Assembly: GCA_010093685.1 (NCBI GenBank)
Contig: MU006218.1
Location: 717,766 to 781,765 of the forward strand
Source of the DNA: Ophiobolus disseminans
Taxonomy: Eukaryota > Ascomycota > Dothideomycetes > Pleosporales > Phaeosphaeriaceae
Direction: 5' to 3'
DNA length: 64,000 nt
Below the pieces are notes generated by a model. The model searched no databases, had not been told where the DNA came from, and saw only the letters and a program-made list of their open reading frames with translations. Numbering within the stretch: position 1 is the stretch's first letter; each line of letters starts with the position of its first letter. The translations under genes and the position numbers were made by a program. This document shows positions 35,435 to 45,918 of the stretch, in pieces.

Positions 35435-36997
35435 TTATTCATCATCCGTTTCCATGTCCTCTCCACCGTCTCCACCGTCCGTCTCCTCCCCTTCATCTCC
35501 ATCTTCCGTGGCATCGTCATCGTCGTCATCATCTTCTTCGTCCGAATCCTCTTCGTCCTCCCCTTCCTGATCCGCCGTAGATTCACGGCTCTGTATCTGT
35601 AGATAATTCGCCGTCCCTAAAAACGTCAATGTGCGCCCATCTTCGGATACCTGCACAGGCGCTTCCAACGACCTCACATGCTCTCGCACCGCAGTTATGC
35701 CCTCGTTGGACATTTCCCATCCACTCACGATAACAGACTGAATCGCTGGGCACCACGTCTCCTTCAATTGAATCAGCTCGCCAAGATATTTCTGATCTAG
35801 ATCCGGAAAATGACAGTACTCGAGACGCAAATGCTCCAACGCTGTCGGAAGATGGTGAAGTTTGACAAGCTTTTCGAGTTCAATTGTCATACGCGTCAGC
35901 TTCTCGCAGTCGCGAAACGACGGATACGTGAAATCGCAATCTTCCAGGTTGCCACCAGACTCTTCAATCTGTTCTCTAATTTCTCGGTCACGAAGGCGAT
36001 AGAAGTGATGGAAATCTAGGCGAAGGGTCTCCAAAGTAGGACCATGTGCATTGAGCAGGGCTATTGCCAGTTCGCGCGGCGCAACCAACGGATCAGAGCC
36101 TACATCCGACATCGATCTGTACCGGGTTCCGTCTGGGACGACGAAGTTGAACAGAGTCAGATTAGAGCAGGCGTCCAACAGTCGTTCCATTGTAGGTAGT
36201 GGTCTAATACACCACAAGAGTTCAACTGTCGATGGCGTTATAGTGTTGGTCGCACGAGCGCTATAGAAAGCATCTGCGACAGTGCTCTGAGTTGAAAGCT
36301 TCTCGAAAGATGGGTAGTGCAGGAAAGGTATGTAATCCTCTATGTCGATTGGACCATCTTCGTACCGCTTGTGCCTTGAGATCAGATACATGTCAGCTAA
36401 CTCCTTGATGTTGTCGAATACCACGTCACATCAACGAGTACGCCTGCTCGAGCCCAGGATTACGTACAGTTGGAATGTTTTCAACTTGGACAATATATTG
36501 GAATCGGCCTGTAGTTGATGGGTGTATTGCAGCAAAGAGCGAGGCGCCTCGATGTTGGCTGTGAAGCGAAGACTTCGTAGATTCGGCAATCTGGCGAGGA
36601 CCTCAACAGCGAGCGGATGGTAGCAAAGCTCGGGTTCGATCTCGTGTGGGTGACCTCCTACAGCCTCCGATATGTCCATGAAGTATGGGTCATGTTGAAG
36701 AGCAGGCCATTCATAGCGTATCGCCCGGTCATTGGTCAGAGCAAGCTCTTGTGCCGCTTCGCCCAATTCTGGACGGCCCAGCAATGTTTTCAGGAAGCTC
36801 TTCAGAGGCTTCAACGGATCTCCCGGTGGTTCTCTGATTTCAATACAGGTGTAGAGTGCTGGTTGCGCAATGCTTAGCAGCCCGCGTGTGGTGAGGCATA
36901 AATTGGAGAGCGCCTGAGTATCGACAACTGTTCCCGTTGTGAGATACGAAGCGATGATAAGGAGCAGCTCATTAGAGAGGTCGGTTAGATTCGCCAT
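35435..36997 (-). CDS. F-box protein with LRR-like body and acidic tail
   Basis: The N-terminus MANLTDLSNELLLIIASYLT is an F-box, which would bind Skp1 in an SCF ubiquitin ligase. A Leu-rich body follows with repeated strand/helix units (LRSLRFTANIE, LTRMTIELEKL, LEHLRLEYCHF) that could bind a substrate. The last ~45 residues are almost all D, E and G. The frame contains a TGA at 36433-36431. I interpret it as lying in a 60-bp, frame-neutral intron, 36463-36404 (TAC|GTAATC ... ATCAAG|GAG), giving exons 36997-36464 and 36403-35435 and 500 residues. The donor is not ideal, so a nonsense mutation remains possible. The substrate is unknown. Confidence 0.75.
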
Positions 36998-37719
36998 GTT
37001 CTCAGCTTGGTGTGAGGGGATTAGATTGGAACTGGAGTTGAGATGTCAGCAGGCAGCAACGCTATAAAGGTCCCTGACCGCCAGGTTACACAACTGGGCG
37101 CACGTGCCTACTAGACGCGACGCACTTACCTAAGCCTCGCTGAAGCTTGACCACATTACTCCTATGTTGCTCTTCTGCTGTTAACATGCGACACAAGCAT
37201 TAACTCTCCTGCGTTGGCTTAATGCGGGACCTGACAATAATTTATCGAAAAGACTCGGGTCTCGGCGTGAGTTACTGTTGTTAGTAATGATTCCACTCCA
37301 TCACACGGAGGACAACTCAGGCCCTGAAGGAGCCACACCCCGCGTCTTTTGATGCAAAACAACATCAATAGTGTTCATGAAAGACTCCTTTCGATCCCCG
37401 GATTTGAGGCCCCCGCAAATCGAGAAAATCGATTGGGGCGTTGGGTTTCAAGTTGATCATACGGGTTTGTACTCAGGTCCTCAACGATACCGGTATGCAC
37501 TTCACTTCAGGAATCTCAACGTAACCATGAGAGACATTTCGATGAATTCAATAACTGCGTGTAATATCACGGCATCCGAAGCCAACTCTGGGTCAACAGA
37601 CACGGAAAGAATCCATATATATGTCTGCAATACGCTTCTCCCTACTCCCATCACGCCATCAACACATCAATCAATACCACCTCTTCTTTCAAACCCTCAC
37701 TACGACATATATTAGCATC
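36998..37719. other. Divergent promoter region, F-box gene and secreted peptide gene
   Basis: A 0.7-kb stretch between divergent starts. I see no gene, repeat or recognisable operator. Confidence 0.4.
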
Positions 37720-38184
37720 ATGTTCTCCATTCGCAACATCCTCGCAGTTCTCGCCATCCTCAGCGCGGTGCCACTCTCCCTGGCCGCCCCATCCGCCCAG
37801 GAAGACTCCGTCGCTCCCTTCGACCCCAGCAGCTCAGTCGACTCCGTCGTGCCCTTCGACGACTCTTTCGACGACGACCTCACCGTCGAGGACATCGATG
37901 CCCTCGATGCTCGCGACATTCTGACCTTCCGCCAGGAAGAGGCAGTTGAGGCCGTCGACGATGAGGCCGAAGTGGAGGAAGTCGATGAGGATGATGTACT
38001 CGACACCCTCCAGGCCCGCGCCACCTGCCATACTACCAGCAAGCCCCGCCGCGACTGCGCGCACTCCACGTGCCCCGACCGTGAGTGCAAGCTTGGCAAG
38101 TCTGGAAAGCGATGCGCCTGGACGCACCCCAAGAGGACGCGTCCATCTGGCTGCGACGCCTGCAAGTGCGTCAAGAGGGGTTAA
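37720..38184 (+). CDS. Secreted Cys-rich peptide precursor (effector- or AMP-like)
   Basis: Single exon, 154 residues. A signal peptide (MFSIRNILAVLAILSAVPLSLA) is followed by ~80 residues that are strongly acidic (many D and E) with two LxAR sites (LDARDIL, LQARATC). The last ~54 residues, after LQAR, are strongly basic and hold eight Cys spaced C-x9-C-x4-C-x4-C-x8-C-x12-C-x2-C-x1-C. This is the layout of a secreted pro-peptide in which an acidic segment masks a basic disulfide-rich product. Kex2-type or similar cleavage after LQAR is inferred, not shown. It could be an effector or an antimicrobial peptide. I do not recognise a named family. Confidence 0.82.
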   Translation: MFSIRNILAVLAILSAVPLSLAAPSAQEDSVAPFDPSSSVDSVVPFDDSFDDDLTVEDIDALDARDILTFRQEEAVEAVDDEAEVEEVDEDDVLDTLQARATCHTTSKPRRDCAHSTCPDRECKLGKSGKRCAWTHPKRTRPSGCDACKCVKRG

Positions 38185-39548
38185 ATGCACCGACTGTGTT
38201 TGGGAGAGGCTTCTAGCATGGAGTTTTAGTGGCTGATACTAGGAAGATACATGACGGATCGCGGACGATGTCAGTGTTGGATGGGTGTTCTCACGCGGTG
38301 ATTTAGTGTCTTGACACACCACACTCCTTTAGCTATTTGTTTGTGTTTCGCTTCATCACATACTTGAGTTGTATATAGCTTGTTTCATCGTACCAACAAA
38401 TCAACTTATGCCTCATCGAGGAATATATGGCATCTAGTGTCGCTACTGTGGGTGACGATAGTGACGGTGACTGGAGCTCATGGGCAGAGAGCTTGCGTGT
38501 GTTCGTGGTTGGAGAATGGTTTCCGCCTAGGCCATGATGCCTTGTTCCAAGGAGGCTATGTTTAAGTGAACCTTACTTCATGTGGTGTAGAGTATTGTTC
38601 CACGACAGCAGTGCTTTAAGAAATGAAAAAGACAGTAGGAAGAAATTACCCTTAAAGTGCAGTTGGCTTCCTGCAACTCTGATTATCGTTTCATCATATA
38701 GCGAGAAAAGCAATTGGATTTGGAAAGCAATTGACGATTTTACCTGATAATTCTGAACAGCGTATTCGATGTTATCTTTCTTGTTTGCAGCTTCCAATTG
38801 CGACCTTGGGAGAGCGCGGTATTTAATACGAGCTGACGAAAGTCATCCTCCATTGAACGGATAGCGGAACTTTAACGTCCGGTTGGAAATGTGCGAAACC
38901 TCGTTCGGTCCTAACACTTGCGCAGTGCTGGTTATATGCTCGAGGGCAGAACCAGTGGATCGATCTAGTGGGGTGTTGCCCTAGGTAGCTCCTTGGCAGT
39001 AGGCCCCCTTCGCAGGGTGACGTCCACTTCTCGCAAATACCTTCCCATCCCCTATGCTACTTCAACACCAAGCGTAGTCAAGTAGGATCTCTTGTATTGA
39101 GCAACAAGTTGCCTTCGCCCTCGATGTGGTAATAGAAACGGGAGTGCTAAACACGTCAAACCGGCCGCTGATGGGTTACGACTGACTGTGTTACTTAGCT
39201 GGTCAGCAGCCAACTCACTATGCATGAGTAGCGCTGACGTTACTCTTTCACGACAGACGATTGTCACTTCTCGCGATCGGTAGATACCTTCGGTCCCGCG
39301 CAGGACCCGTTCCGAAGGAGATTGTGTCGTAACAGTGTAATTATAACTAGCGACGATCTACACCCCACAACCCCTCCATCTCCATTACAACACGATAGCA
39401 CATAGCATCCATCTTCCAATCAAGTTTTCACAAACACCCCGGCCCCAGCATGCGCTTGGTTGACCATTCTCTCGTATTTCTTTACGCCATGTCAGAAGAC
39501 ATTAGCTAGAAGCATTATAGGTACAAGTAGCGGAGGCAGTTGCATCAA
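38185..39548. other. 1.36-kb intergenic region
   Basis: Between the secreted peptide gene and the convergent GPI-type gene. It holds several stretches of AT-richer sequence and no supported gene. Confidence 0.4.
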
Positions 39549-40140
39549 CTACAAAGCGAAAATAGCAAGGAATCCAGCAAGACCGGCAGCACTGGCAAGA
39601 CGAGCGGAGTTGGCATCCGCAGCGCCGGTTGACTGTACGCTGGCTCCAGTTCCTGAGGCGGCAGAACCGGATGCGACAGAGTCTGGGGAGTAGTGTTAGA
39701 CTGTCCATGTAGCAGGGTATAGTTGTTCTCGACTTACTGGCAGTACCTGTAGGTCTGATAGAAGCGCCACTGGCGGAAGCACCAGCCGCGACTGAAGATC
39801 CTTGAGCACCGCCCGCGCCGAAAGCTGTCTGGGAAGATGGGAAGAGACGGGCGATACAGCCTTGCACACAGTTCGAGAATGCGGTGGCCGCTGAAGCAGA
39901 GCCATCGCCCTGGTCGCACTTGCGAGCACATTCGTTTGTTTCGACGACCTGCGAAGCATTGGGACGGGCGCCGCCCAGGCATGCGGCCTGGCAGTTCACG
40001 TCTCCGGGTTTGCAGGCCAATGCACAGCTCACTGGGGCAGAGAGACCGGACTGAACAGGCGCGGCTGGAGCACTTGTGATAGAGGCCTGGGGAATGGCAA
40101 ACGCGCCAACGACGAAGGCAAAGATGTATGTGTACTTCAT
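39549..40140 (-). CDS. GPI-anchor-type Cys-rich cell-surface protein
   Basis: Two exons: 40140-39738 and 39682-39549, 537 nt, 178 residues. Signal peptide MKYTYIFAFVVGAFA, then eight Cys in two groups (SCALACKPGDVNCQAACLG and NECARKCDQGDG ... NCVQGC), a Ser/Ala/Gly/Thr-rich linker, and a C-terminal hydrophobic tail after a small-residue site (ADANSARLASAAGLAGFLA), typical of GPI attachment. The Cys spacing does not fit CFEM. Similar unnamed wall proteins with the C-x3-CDQGDG element are common in Pezizomycotina. It probably sits in the plasma membrane or wall; no activity is inferred. The intron is 55 bp with a GTAAGT donor. Confidence 0.82.
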
Positions 40141-40591
40141 TGTGGTGGTTAGATCGAAGCGAAGAGGGTAGGCAGAAGATTGGGATGAGGTTGAATTAAT
40201 AAAAATTAGATAAAGCTTCTGGTGAACGAGTGTGCAGAATATCTGAAGAATGTAAAAAAGCGAACGTCTGAGGTCTGTTGAGATGAAAAAGGAAAAGCTG
40301 GGGCAGGCTGGAGGACCTTTATCGAGTCCCGCTTGTGACACCCCTTAGAGGCGTTGGAAACCGAATGACTTACTTTTGGCACGCGCCATGCCTCCCTAGG
40401 CTTCGCTTTTCGGTCGCGGCGCCATTTGCTGCACCTCGGGTGGTGAACCTTAATCGCGGGAGGAGGGACGTGCAAGGGTCCACTTGCTGCATGGATCGCC
40501 AGCCGAAACACGCTAGAGTCGCGTCCACCCTTCACCTCACTACACGAGCACGCCACTGATAAACATTGCTGTACCGCCCGCATCAGGCGAC
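40141..40591. other. Divergent promoter region, GPI-type gene and MPH1
   Basis: A 451-bp spacer between divergent starts. No other feature seen. Confidence 0.4.
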
Positions 40592-43500
40592 ATGTCTGAC
40601 AGCGACAACTACGGCGATGAGTTCGACGACACCGAATTCCTCAATGTTGCAACGCAAGCGGAGATGGAAAACACGCCTGCATTACAGCCGTCGCCACGGC
40701 CGACCAAGCGGCGAAAAATTGGCATTGGAAATGAGGCACCGGCCCTCATTCCGCGAAATAGGCAACAAAAGACTTGCCGACGACCCTTTTTATCGTCTGA
40801 TGAAGACGAGGATGAGCCAGTAAATGATCACACGCGTTCCGGCTCGGGGGGCAGGAGCGCCTCACCAGCGAGCTATGGTGTTCTTCGCGAGGAGCGCAGC
40901 AAGAGGGCTCACCCAGATCAACATGATAATGTCGATCCCGACAAGGAAGATGTGTCGCCGGCGAAAGAGACAACCGCTCAGAAACGGAAAAATCGTATTC
41001 ACGTGCCTACTACCAACCTGGACATGACAGACATGTTCTTCACTCAGCCGCCGCAGGAGAACTCACCACCATGGAAGCCTCGTGGAGCAATATGGGCGAA
41101 ACAGGTAGCAACCATAGGTGTGCATCGACCCTCAGAGCCCGCGAAGTGGACTGGCTTAGATGCGATGAAGACCATGTCTTTGCCAGGTAGACAGTCAATT
41201 TCCTCCAGGCCTAGGCCACAAGCGCCACTCTCGCCCGACAAGTCAGACTCACCCATCGAGGTTGACGATTCGCCTGGGTTGCCGCCTGCCATTACTGCTA
41301 CTGCAGCATATGACTTCACACAAGATTTAGCTGATCTGCCCTCTGATGCCTTTGCTTCTTCATCCTCGTCTCCGCAAAAGCAGGATGGTGATGTTGTCAT
41401 GCTCGATTCACGGAAGCGATTGGTGGCCCCGCAAGCAGGTCTACGGCAGACGACGTTGTTCGGACGACAAGGTGTCGATGGTGTGGTACCACCTTCACAG
41501 GTCAACAAGCGATACAACTTCATCGTTGATCAAAAGCAAGAGCCTCCCACCCACCACAAACTAGAACTCGAAGCGACCAAGACCTGGGTATACCCGACCA
41601 ATCTAGGCACGATTCGTGACTACCAGTTCAATATCGTACAGAGAGGGCTGTTCAACAATCTGCTGGTTGCATTGCCAACAGGTCTCGGAAAAACTTTCAT
41701 AGCAGCGACCATCATGCTCAACTGGTTCCGCTGGACGACTGAAGCACAGATAGTGTTTGTGGCGCCCACGAAGCCGCTCGTTGCTCAACAGGTCGAGGCA
41801 TGCTTCCACATTGCTGGTATCCCTAGTTCCTATACCACCATGCTGACGGGTGGCGTTTCCCCTGCCTTAAGAGCAGAGGAATGGAAGAGCAAGCGGGTAT
41901 TCTTTATGACGCCTCAAACCTTACTGAACGACCTGAAGCATGGATATGCTGATCCGAAGAAGCTTGTTCTACTCGTAGTGGACGAGGCGCATCGTGCAAC
42001 TGGCGCTTATGCATATGTCGAAGTCGTCAGCTTCTTACGCCGCTTCAACGAGAGCTTCCGCGTACTTGCTCTGACTGCCACCCCGGGTGCAGACGTCGAG
42101 TCGGTCCAGAAGGTCATCGACGGGCTGGACATCTCTCGAGTTGAGATTCGCACGGAGAATTCTATGGATATCTGCAGCTATGTCCATCAACGGAGCATCG
42201 AGAAGCACGTTTTTCAGAACAGCGAAGAGATGGAGATGTGCATGGAACTGTACAGTCAAGCTCTCCAGCCTCTCGTCAATACGGTTGCCGGACAGAATGC
42301 ATATTGGAGTAACAACCCGCGCGACTTGACACCCTTTGGGTGCCAACAGGCGAAGAAGAGGTGGTTTATGGAAGCTGGCCGCGACGCAAACCAAGGTGTC
42401 AAAGCCATGATTCACGCGGTGTTCTCAATACTTGCGTCCATCTCACACGGGATGGAGCTTCTCAAATACCATGGTATGGGCCCTTTCTACGTGAAGTTGA
42501 AAGAGTTCAAAGAAGATAGTGAGAAGACAAAATCAAAGTACAAGAAACAGATTCTGGATAGCGACGCTTTCAAGAAGCTCATGGTGCGACTGCAGGGTTC
42601 GGTTACAGACGATAACTTCGTTGGGCACCCCAAGCTCGAGTTCCTGCAGCAGGTCATCCTGGAACATTTTGTGAATGCGGGTAATGGAGAAAACGTGGAG
42701 GACGCACCTCCATCGCAAACGAGAATCATGGTCTTTGCACATTTTCGCGATAGTGCAGAAGAGATCAGTCGCATCCTGAAGAGACATCAACCAATGATCC
42801 GCCCTCGCGTGTTCGTTGGGCAGTCAACAGGAAAGAACTCGGAGGGCATGACCCAAAAGGATCAATTAGAAGTTATTGAGCAGTTCAAGAAGGGCACTTT
42901 CAACACACTCATCGCCACGTCCATCGGAGAAGAAGGCCTCGACATTGGCGAAGTCGATCTCATCATCTGTTACGACTCAAAAGCCTCGCCCATTCGCATG
43001 CTGCAGCGAATGGGACGAACTGGTCGAAAGCGTCAAGGAAAGATCGTCATGCTTCAGATGCAGGGCAAGGAGGAAAATGACGCCAACAAAGCCAAAGATA
43101 GCTACGAGAAGATGCAGGAACTCATTGCCAACGGAAGCCACTTCAACTTCCATGACGAGATCTCACGCAGAATCCTGCCGCCAGATGTCAAGCCAGTTGT
43201 CGACCGTCGCGTGGTCGACATTCCATTGGAAAACTCCCAGAAAGGTTGGCTGCCGGAGCCGAAGAAGGGACGACGAATGAAGAAGCCTCCTAAGAAGTTT
43301 CACATGCCAGATGGTGTGCTCACTGGCTTCGTCACTGCAGGTCGAATGGACGAGGAAATTGAAAGTGTGCCCAAAGGTCGCGGCAAGAAGGCAGCTGCGC
43401 CGGTCTATCCAAGCGAAGAGATCTTCGTAATACCATCCCTTGACTCCGTGCTGCTAGATGATGAAGGCACGAGGGATCTTGAGAGGCGCTTCCAGACTGT

Positions 43501-44566
43501 CTTCGACGAGGACAATGATCCTATGGTTAATGGCCTGGACTATAGTCGTCACTCAAAACGTCAGAGAATCTTGTCGCAACCACAGATCCTTTCGGCACCT
43601 GGACGTGGGTCTCTAGCTTTTGTTGTAATGATGCAGCGCATGAACGACATAACCACCGAGCGACTAGATCGCTTCCAGCAGCATTTACATTACTCTGACT
43701 GCGAGCCAGATGCGGATGACGACCTACTTGTGTCAGACACGGAATCAAGACCAGAGATACACGAGGATATGTGGGCTGACGATGATGCCGCTTCTCAGAC
43801 TCTGCCAAAGCCGAAGCCGAAAAGCAAGCCAGGTCCGAAGCCGAAAGCAAAGCCAAAAGTTGCCCCCAAGGTTGCACCAAAAGCTGCTCCGAAAGCTAGC
43901 CCGAAGCCTGCACCAGAGGCAGCTCCAAAGATTGTCCCGAAGCCTGTACCCAAGACCCCAGCGCCTCGTGGCCGTCCACGGAAAAACGTGGCTACAGTAG
44001 AGACGCCAGTGCGTCAGTCCAAGGCCAAGAGCAAGACACCCAACACGAAAACACCAGACTGGCGAGTCTCAGGTCTTGCGCAGGAAGGCGGATCCTCGTC
44101 GCCGCCACCGACCGACCCTCGCTTCCACATCGCATCTCAAGCCGATACCTTAGGATCCGACGACACCATTGGCGACGATGAATTGCAGGACACACAGGCA
44201 TACAAGCTGGACTCCGAGCTTGCCAGCTTCATCGTCGAGGACGACGACGAGGTTGAGATTCCAGCATCCAGCCTTCCTAGTTTTGATCTCTTCGGTGTCG
44301 GAGCAGGCACACAGGCTGTCGTCAAGGCTGCACGACCCAAGCGAGCACCAAAGGCTGATAAACTCTTCACTAGCGACATCACTGATGATGATGCTGTGGT
44401 CAGCAGCGATAGCGACGATGATGCACTTCTCATCAGGCCTGGTGCGGGTGCTAGTAAGAAGCTGGCTCTTGTCGTGGAGTCTGCTTCCGAGGACGAGGAG
44501 GATGCGCCTATTGTACCCCGGCAGAGGACGCGGAGGGTCATCGAGGATGATGAGGATGACGAGTAA
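40592..44566 (+). CDS. MPH1: FANCM/Mph1-type ATP-dependent DNA helicase
   Basis: Single exon, 1,324 residues. The helicase core is complete: IRDYQFNIVQRGLFNN, Walker A VALPTGLGKTFIAA (about residue 360), APTKPLVAQQVEA, the DEAH box VVDEAHRATGAYAY, ALTATPG, then the C-terminal lobe with ATSIGEEGLDIGEVDLIICYD and RMGRTGRKRQGKIVML. Mph1 unwinds D-loops and reverses stalled forks in error-free repair and crossover control in the nucleus. The N-terminus (~1-330) is disordered and holds a likely PIP-like site RQTTLFGRQ. The C-terminus has a Lys/Pro/Ala repeat of ~50 residues followed by an AT-hook (APRGRPRKN) and acidic blocks. It is longer than the yeast protein (993 residues) because of these tails. 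Confidence 0.95.
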   Translation: MSDSDNYGDEFDDTEFLNVATQAEMENTPALQPSPRPTKRRKIGIGNEAPALIPRNRQQKTCRRPFLSSDEDEDEPVNDHTRSGSGGRSASPASYGVLREERSKRAHPDQHDNVDPDKEDVSPAKETTAQKRKNRIHVPTTNLDMTDMFFTQPPQENSPPWKPRGAIWAKQVATIGVHRPSEPAKWTGLDAMKTMSLPGRQSISSRPRPQAPLSPDKSDSPIEVDDSPGLPPAITATAAYDFTQDLADLPSDAFASSSSSPQKQDGDVVMLDSRKRLVAPQAGLRQTTLFGRQGVDGVVPPSQVNKRYNFIVDQKQEPPTHHKLELEATKTWVYPTNLGTIRDYQFNIVQRGLFNNLLVALPTGLGKTFIAATIMLNWFRWTTEAQIVFVAPTKPLVAQQVEACFHIAGIPSSYTTMLTGGVSPALRAEEWKSKRVFFMTPQTLLNDLKHGYADPKKLVLLVVDEAHRATGAYAYVEVVSFLRRFNESFRVLALTATPGADVESVQKVIDGLDISRVEIRTENSMDICSYVHQRSIEKHVFQNSEEMEMCMELYSQALQPLVNTVAGQNAYWSNNPRDLTPFGCQQAKKRWFMEAGRDANQGVKAMIHAVFSILASISHGMELLKYHGMGPFYVKLKEFKEDSEKTKSKYKKQILDSDAFKKLMVRLQGSVTDDNFVGHPKLEFLQQVILEHFVNAGNGENVEDAPPSQTRIMVFAHFRDSAEEISRILKRHQPMIRPRVFVGQSTGKNSEGMTQKDQLEVIEQFKKGTFNTLIATSIGEEGLDIGEVDLIICYDSKASPIRMLQRMGRTGRKRQGKIVMLQMQGKEENDANKAKDSYEKMQELIANGSHFNFHDEISRRILPPDVKPVVDRRVVDIPLENSQKGWLPEPKKGRRMKKPPKKFHMPDGVLTGFVTAGRMDEEIESVPKGRGKKAAAPVYPSEEIFVIPSLDSVLLDDEGTRDLERRFQTVFDEDNDPMVNGLDYSRHSKRQRILSQPQILSAPGRGSLAFVVMMQRMNDITTERLDRFQQHLHYSDCEPDADDDLLVSDTESRPEIHEDMWADDDAASQTLPKPKPKSKPGPKPKAKPKVAPKVAPKAAPKASPKPAPEAAPKIVPKPVPKTPAPRGRPRKNVATVETPVRQSKAKSKTPNTKTPDWRVSGLAQEGGSSSPPPTDPRFHIASQADTLGSDDTIGDDELQDTQAYKLDSELASFIVEDDDEVEIPASSLPSFDLFGVGAGTQAVVKAARPKRAPKADKLFTSDITDDDAVVSSDSDDDALLIRPGAGASKKLALVVESASEDEEDAPIVPRQRTRRVIEDDEDDE

Positions 44567-44717
44567 CCTTGTGGTTGGGTTGGTCGCAATAAAGGTACTT
44601 CATCTGTATATAGTCTTAGATTATGCCACACACGACACATGACTCCACAGTGAAGTAGCACTAGATTTGTGCAAAGACCCTATGTTCAATCACCCAGTGA
44701 TTGACATCTCAATACGG

Positions 44718-45305
44718 CTATTCGAATTGTTTCCAGTACTCGGGTTCAAAACCCTCCATCTGCTGGGTATACTGTTCCCCAGCTTTAACCCAACCTTTGA
44801 TGCCACCACCCAATGTCAATGCTTGTACTTGCTCGTCGCTTTTGTCGGCAATGTAATCTGCAAACCAGGCCGAACATCGTGGACCTCTACCGTTTGAAGC
44901 ACCTACCATGATGTCAGCTTACTGGAATGCAGCTACATTGCGACAGACGCGTTCTAAGCTACGAGTTGAGGAACTGCTCACACCACCTACAGACCACACA
45001 ACATGTTTCAGCCCACCACTGCAGTCGTGATTGAACTACCTACCACAGTAAAATGCTACTTTCTTTACACCTGCCCTCTTACAGAGATCATGCAGCACGG
45101 CGCGGTTCATGTAGAAACTGTGTGCGGGCAGATTGATACTGCCTTTGATGGTACCACCCTCATAGTCGGTGCGTCGCACGTCCACGAGGAGCAGATCTGG
45201 CGATGACAGGCCTGACAGGGCCTCCTCGCGTGTTAAGATAGGCGCCGTGGTACGAGGGGCGGGAAATGCATCTGTCCAGCTGCCAGTCGCTTTTGGTTCG
45301 GCCAT
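44718..45305 (-). CDS. Small rhodanese/Cdc25-like phosphatase-fold protein
   Basis: Two exons: 45305-45044 and 44902-44718, 148 residues. A single rhodanese domain: LLLVDVRRTDYEGGTIKGSI, LPAHSFYMN, VAFYCGASNGRGPRCSAWFADY. The active-site loop is CGASNGR (C-x5-R), the Cdc25/Acr2/Ych1-type loop length rather than the shorter sulfurtransferase loop. A phosphatase or arsenate-reductase-like activity is therefore more likely than thiosulfate sulfurtransferase. The intron cuts through this loop. The start ATG at 45305 lies 600 bp from the divergent ERO1 start. Confidence 0.85.
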
Positions 45306-45918
45306 GTCGAAGACGAGGAGATCGAGGTAAAAGTGGTTTCAACGAATCGAGCGTGATTCGTCCGATGTTTGCCAGCTCGTTGGTGCTTCACTCATGCGGT
45401 GGCGGACCAACCGGCGAGCGTGGCCTCGGTCAGCCCTACCGATGCACTAGCGGGTGTCAAACTGCGGCTCCTTCCCCTTTCACCGCCACACTTGGCACTG
45501 GACAGATTGCGACTTCTCGTCATGGCCCGATCAACGTGTGATTACAATTGGGGTGCCGAACGTTTTAATATATCTGACCATATTCGCTCTCTCTGCGTTC
45601 ATCATCCGTCCGACCAGTCCCGCCTATCGCGCCTCGTGTTCTAGCCTCTCGTTCATTTATCTTGCACACGAATTTCCATTTTCGAACAAAGCAGCCCCGC
45701 CACAGCCAGGGTCTGTAACGAGCACCAAAGTTCGTTCCGATACTCTGGCCTCTTTGCACACCCCATAGACTAAGCAGGGCCGCCTGTCAAGTTGCCGAGC
45801 CTTTATATAGTGAGAGCGCTGCAATGTAAGTGCCCCGATTCCCGCGCGCATTGGACACGCTTGCCGCAGACGTTTGCTGACGATTGGACTACTACAGACA
45901 CTCGAGTACCACCTCGAT
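45306..45918. other. Divergent promoter region, rhodanese gene and ERO1
   Basis: A 0.6-kb spacer. It contains short open readings on both strands but nothing resembling a protein. I did not find a clear unfolded-protein-response element by eye. Confidence 0.4.
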
